DNA of 64,000 nucleotides from Ignavibacteriales bacterium (GTDB lineage: Bacteria; Bacteroidota; Ignavibacteria; Ignavibacteriales; Ignavibacteriaceae). The notes below the pieces were generated by a model. That model was given only the letters and a program-made list of their open reading frames with translations, did no database searches and was not told where the DNA came from. Positions 62,125 to 64,000 of the stretch are shown here, piece by piece. The stretch covers positions 62,001-126,000 of the forward strand of contig JADJIA010000005.1 of the NCBI GenBank assembly GCA_016707285.1. The letters run 5' to 3'. The position numbers were made by a program, and so were the translations under genes. Numbering within the stretch: the stretch's first letter is position 1; every line of letters begins with the position of its first letter.

Positions 62125-62782
62125 GCAATATTCACAGATAGACTACAAATTTGAGATTTATCGTAAGATGATCCATATTTGTAGTCTATCTATTCCAATA
62201 ATCTACTACTTTATCCCCAAATCTGTGGGACTTCTTATCCTTGCCGGTGTATTAGTGGTCTCTCTAATCGTTGATATTGGCAGATTTGTAAGTCCGGCAT
62301 TTGGAAAGCTAATTTACCGGTTCCTGGGTTCAATATTCAGAGAACACGAACTTGACTCTTCAAAAAAACAGCTTTCAGGTGCCACCTGGCTACTCGGGGC
62401 TGCTATCCTCTGTATCATAATATTCCCCAAAGGAATTGCTATGATCTCCCTCTTTTTCCTTATTATCGGAGATACTGTAGCTGCACTGATTGGGCGTAAA
62501 TGGGGAAAAACTCCATTTTTAAAAAAGAGTCTCGAAGGTACAGGAGCTTTTTTTGTAAGTACGATCTTCATTGCTCTTCTCACACCAAAGTTTACTGACA
62601 CCGGTCTTGAAACCGGATTAATCATCTTCACCGGGTTTGTAGCAGCCATAGCTGAAAATTATGCATCAGGCTGGCTTGATGATAACATTGCTATTCCACT
62701 CTCGTCAGGGACTGTGCTTTGGCTTCTCTATCTGTGGTTCTTTCCAAATCTCGATTTGGTTTTCAAGAATGTTCCGCAGTAG
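62114..62782 (+). CDS. Polyprenol/dolichol kinase-like membrane protein
   Basis: A 222-residue integral membrane protein with about six helices, resembling the dolichol/phytol/diacylglycerol kinase and CdsA-like superfamily. Typical points are RKMIHICSL near the N-terminus, VDIGRFVSPAFGK, the central IGDTVAALIGRKWGK, SLEGTGAFF and a late ENYASGWLDDNIAIPL. Family members phosphorylate polyprenols or lipids with a nucleotide donor. It could recycle the polyprenyl carrier for surface glycans. It overlaps ftsH by 11 bp and the next gene by 14 bp. Confidence 0.8.
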   Translation: MNNRQYSQIDYKFEIYRKMIHICSLSIPIIYYFIPKSVGLLILAGVLVVSLIVDIGRFVSPAFGKLIYRFLGSIFREHELDSSKKQLSGATWLLGAAILCIIIFPKGIAMISLFFLIIGDTVAALIGRKWGKTPFLKKSLEGTGAFFVSTIFIALLTPKFTDTGLETGLIIFTGFVAAIAENYASGWLDDNIAIPLSSGTVLWLLYLWFFPNLDLVFKNVPQ

Positions 62783-63773
62783 TAAATTCCCGTTTATTCT
62801 TCTCCTTCTTTTTTCCCCTCTACTTACCACATGTACAGAAAACAAATCTGATTCGATAGGTTCCGCAACCGAGCTTGATGTAATTCTCGATCCTGCAATA
62901 ACCTCGGTTACAACTGATCAGGTAGAATCATCGATCCTTCAATTCAGAATTCAGGGGGTCAAAGAACCTTTTTTTGAACGGGTTTCGATCCAGGGGTCGG
63001 TTTCAGGGAAAATTCCTCGAAGCAAAAATCTTTTGTTAATTCTGGAATCAGGATCAATACTTTTTAACTCCACATTCTTTAGTTTATTTGACCCTCAATT
63101 TCTTCAAACTTTTACTTCCTCAAGTAACTCCGTTACACTTGTAAAAAACGACCTGTTTTACAGTGGACAAAAAGTTTTCATAATTTTGACAAGCCAAAAC
63201 ACACCTGACACAAAAAAATATCTTAATACACTTTCTCAACTTACCCAAAAGATTGTGGAGTCATCATTGAGGTCGATTAGCGAGGAGCCGGTAGAGAATT
63301 ATAATGAGGAACTGTCACAAACTGTGTTTGACAGTTTGGGCATTTCGGTTCAAATACCTTCGGGATTTGAATTAACTCCATCAAGGCAATCCAGCCACGC
63401 TTTTTGGATGAGAAGGGGAGTTGGTACAAAAACAGAAGAATGGATTGTTATTACCCCAACAGACAATCCGGCATTACCAACGGATAAAGAGATCGAATTT
63501 AAGCCAATCCGTAACGATTTGTTATCGCAATTGATACAATTTTCTGATGGTTCCATAATGAAAACAAATTCTGCTAAAATGATTGACAGATCAGGACTAC
63601 GATTCAGGGGGGAGTGGGTTACGGAGCCATACCCGATGGCAGGAATTTACTCAACAAAAATATTTAATAGCAAAAACAAAATGTATTATGTTGAGGCGGG
63701 GATTTACTCACCGGGCAGACCCAGGTTATTGAATCTGCTCCGGCTCGAAAAATCATTAAATTTTAATAGATAA
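62769..63773 (+). CDS. DUF4837-like lipoprotein
   Basis: A 334-residue lipoprotein with lipobox LLTTC (about Cys22). The start at 62769 is preferred over an in-frame ATG at 62661, because the latter lies inside the previous gene and the signal peptide (MFRSSKFPFILLLLF) begins here. The rest is alpha/beta without recognised motifs; LGISVQIPSGFELTPS and FRGEWVTEPYPMAGIYSTK recall DUF4837-type proteins of Bacteroidota (from memory, not verified). Function unknown. It is the last gene of the greA-ftsH run. Confidence 0.65.
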   Translation: MFRSSKFPFILLLLFSPLLTTCTENKSDSIGSATELDVILDPAITSVTTDQVESSILQFRIQGVKEPFFERVSIQGSVSGKIPRSKNLLLILESGSILFNSTFFSLFDPQFLQTFTSSSNSVTLVKNDLFYSGQKVFIILTSQNTPDTKKYLNTLSQLTQKIVESSLRSISEEPVENYNEELSQTVFDSLGISVQIPSGFELTPSRQSSHAFWMRRGVGTKTEEWIVITPTDNPALPTDKEIEFKPIRNDLLSQLIQFSDGSIMKTNSAKMIDRSGLRFRGEWVTEPYPMAGIYSTKIFNSKNKMYYVEAGIYSPGRPRLLNLLRLEKSLNFNR

Positions 63774-63795
63774 TACGATGATTCTTAATCGATAA

Positions 63796-64000
63796 TTAAG
63801 AATTCATTTTTCCTTTTCTGAATATCTTCAACAGCTCTGCAAATACCAAAACTGATGACGAGGTTATTGCTGCAGTGATAATCTCACCCTGTGTTATAGG
63901 TGATAAATGGAACGCCACTCTCAGAGGTTCAATTGCAAATATTATTGCGATAATTCCCAATGATGCAATAATGCTCATAATTAGTGTTAGATTGCTAAAA
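63796..64000 (-). CDS. C-terminal end of a P-type cation-transport ATPase (partial)
   Basis: The frame runs from the stop at 63796 to the window edge without a stop. The visible residues (FSNLTLIMSIIASLGIIAI, then PLRVAFHLSPITQGE and VLVFAELLKIFRKG) match the last two membrane helices and cytosolic tail of P-type ATPases of the Ca/Na/proton class. The ATG at 63978 is internal, not the true start. The catalytic DKTGT domain must lie outside the window. Confidence 0.75.
   Translation of the reverse strand, partial: FSNLTLIMSIIASLGIIAIIFAIEPLRVAFHLSPITQGEIITAAITSSSVLVFAELLKIFRKGKMNS

Noticed and set aside
63796..63978. Independent 60-residue gene
   Set aside because: The frame is open to the window edge and matches a P-type ATPase C-terminus, so the ATG is internal.

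Overview
This 64 kb window is AT-rich (GC appears to be about 40%) and densely coding. No gene-free stretch exceeds 300 bases, and I see no rRNA, tRNA, CRISPR array, transposase or phage gene. The likely source is a bacterium of the Bacteroidota/Chlorobiota/Ignavibacteriota group, most probably an Ignavibacteria-like lineage (inference). The reasons are two huge secreted proteins with type IX secretion C-terminal sorting domains carrying the YPNPFNPST signature, many lipoproteins and FN3 proteins, a GH9 cellulase, promoters resembling the Bacteroidota TTTG-N19-TAnnTTTG type, and TTG starts in several translationally coupled pairs.

Layout. 1-5.7 kb: dipeptide epimerase, a catalytic/non-catalytic pair of M16 peptidases, and a GH9 lipoprotein, suggesting peptide and cellulose use. 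5.8-21.1 kb: the most unusual region, a predicted exopolysaccharide synthesis and export locus. It holds a KaiC-like ATPase fused to what looks like a degenerate GGDEF domain, a TPR/beta-barrel exporter with PgaA-like architecture, a processive GT2 synthase, a small membrane protein, a GATase-like/NodB-like membrane-anchored protein lacking the deacetylase metal ligands, an FN3 lipoprotein, a hybrid PAS sensor with a degraded ATPase domain, a dolichyl-phosphate-mannose-synthase-like GT2, and a convergent ArnT-like glycosyltransferase split by a frameshift. Two close matches to the sigma-54 promoter consensus start its two halves. Three 17-bp palindromes (TGTCTCA-N3-TGAGACA type) lie about 95-135 bp upstream, the usual place for enhancer-binding-protein sites.

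21.2-31.6 kb: a zinc alcohol dehydrogenase and two giant T9SS cargo proteins. 31.7-40.8 kb: an AMP-ligase/ACP/PlsC fusion, the rplU-rpmA-mdh operon, an RsbW-like kinase, a coupled FN3-lipoprotein/beta-barrel pair, and a beta-CASP metallo-beta-lactamase protein. 41.0-45.5 kb: nuoABCDEF, bordered on both sides by unusual 8-bp-period inverted repeat arrays. 45.6-55.9 kb: an acyl-CoA ligase, an Rrf2 regulator with three clustered cysteines, and a surface O-acylation cluster (three SGNH proteins, one with LysM repeats, plus an MBOAT acyltransferase), then an M28 peptidase. 56.0-63.8 kb: a tight housekeeping operon greA-ribD-ribE-tilS-hpt-ftsH followed by a lipid-kinase-like membrane protein and a lipoprotein. 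A strong hairpin with a T-run sits in the greA leader. The window ends inside the C-terminus of a P-type ATPase on the minus strand.

Functional names rest on motifs read by eye. No database search was run.
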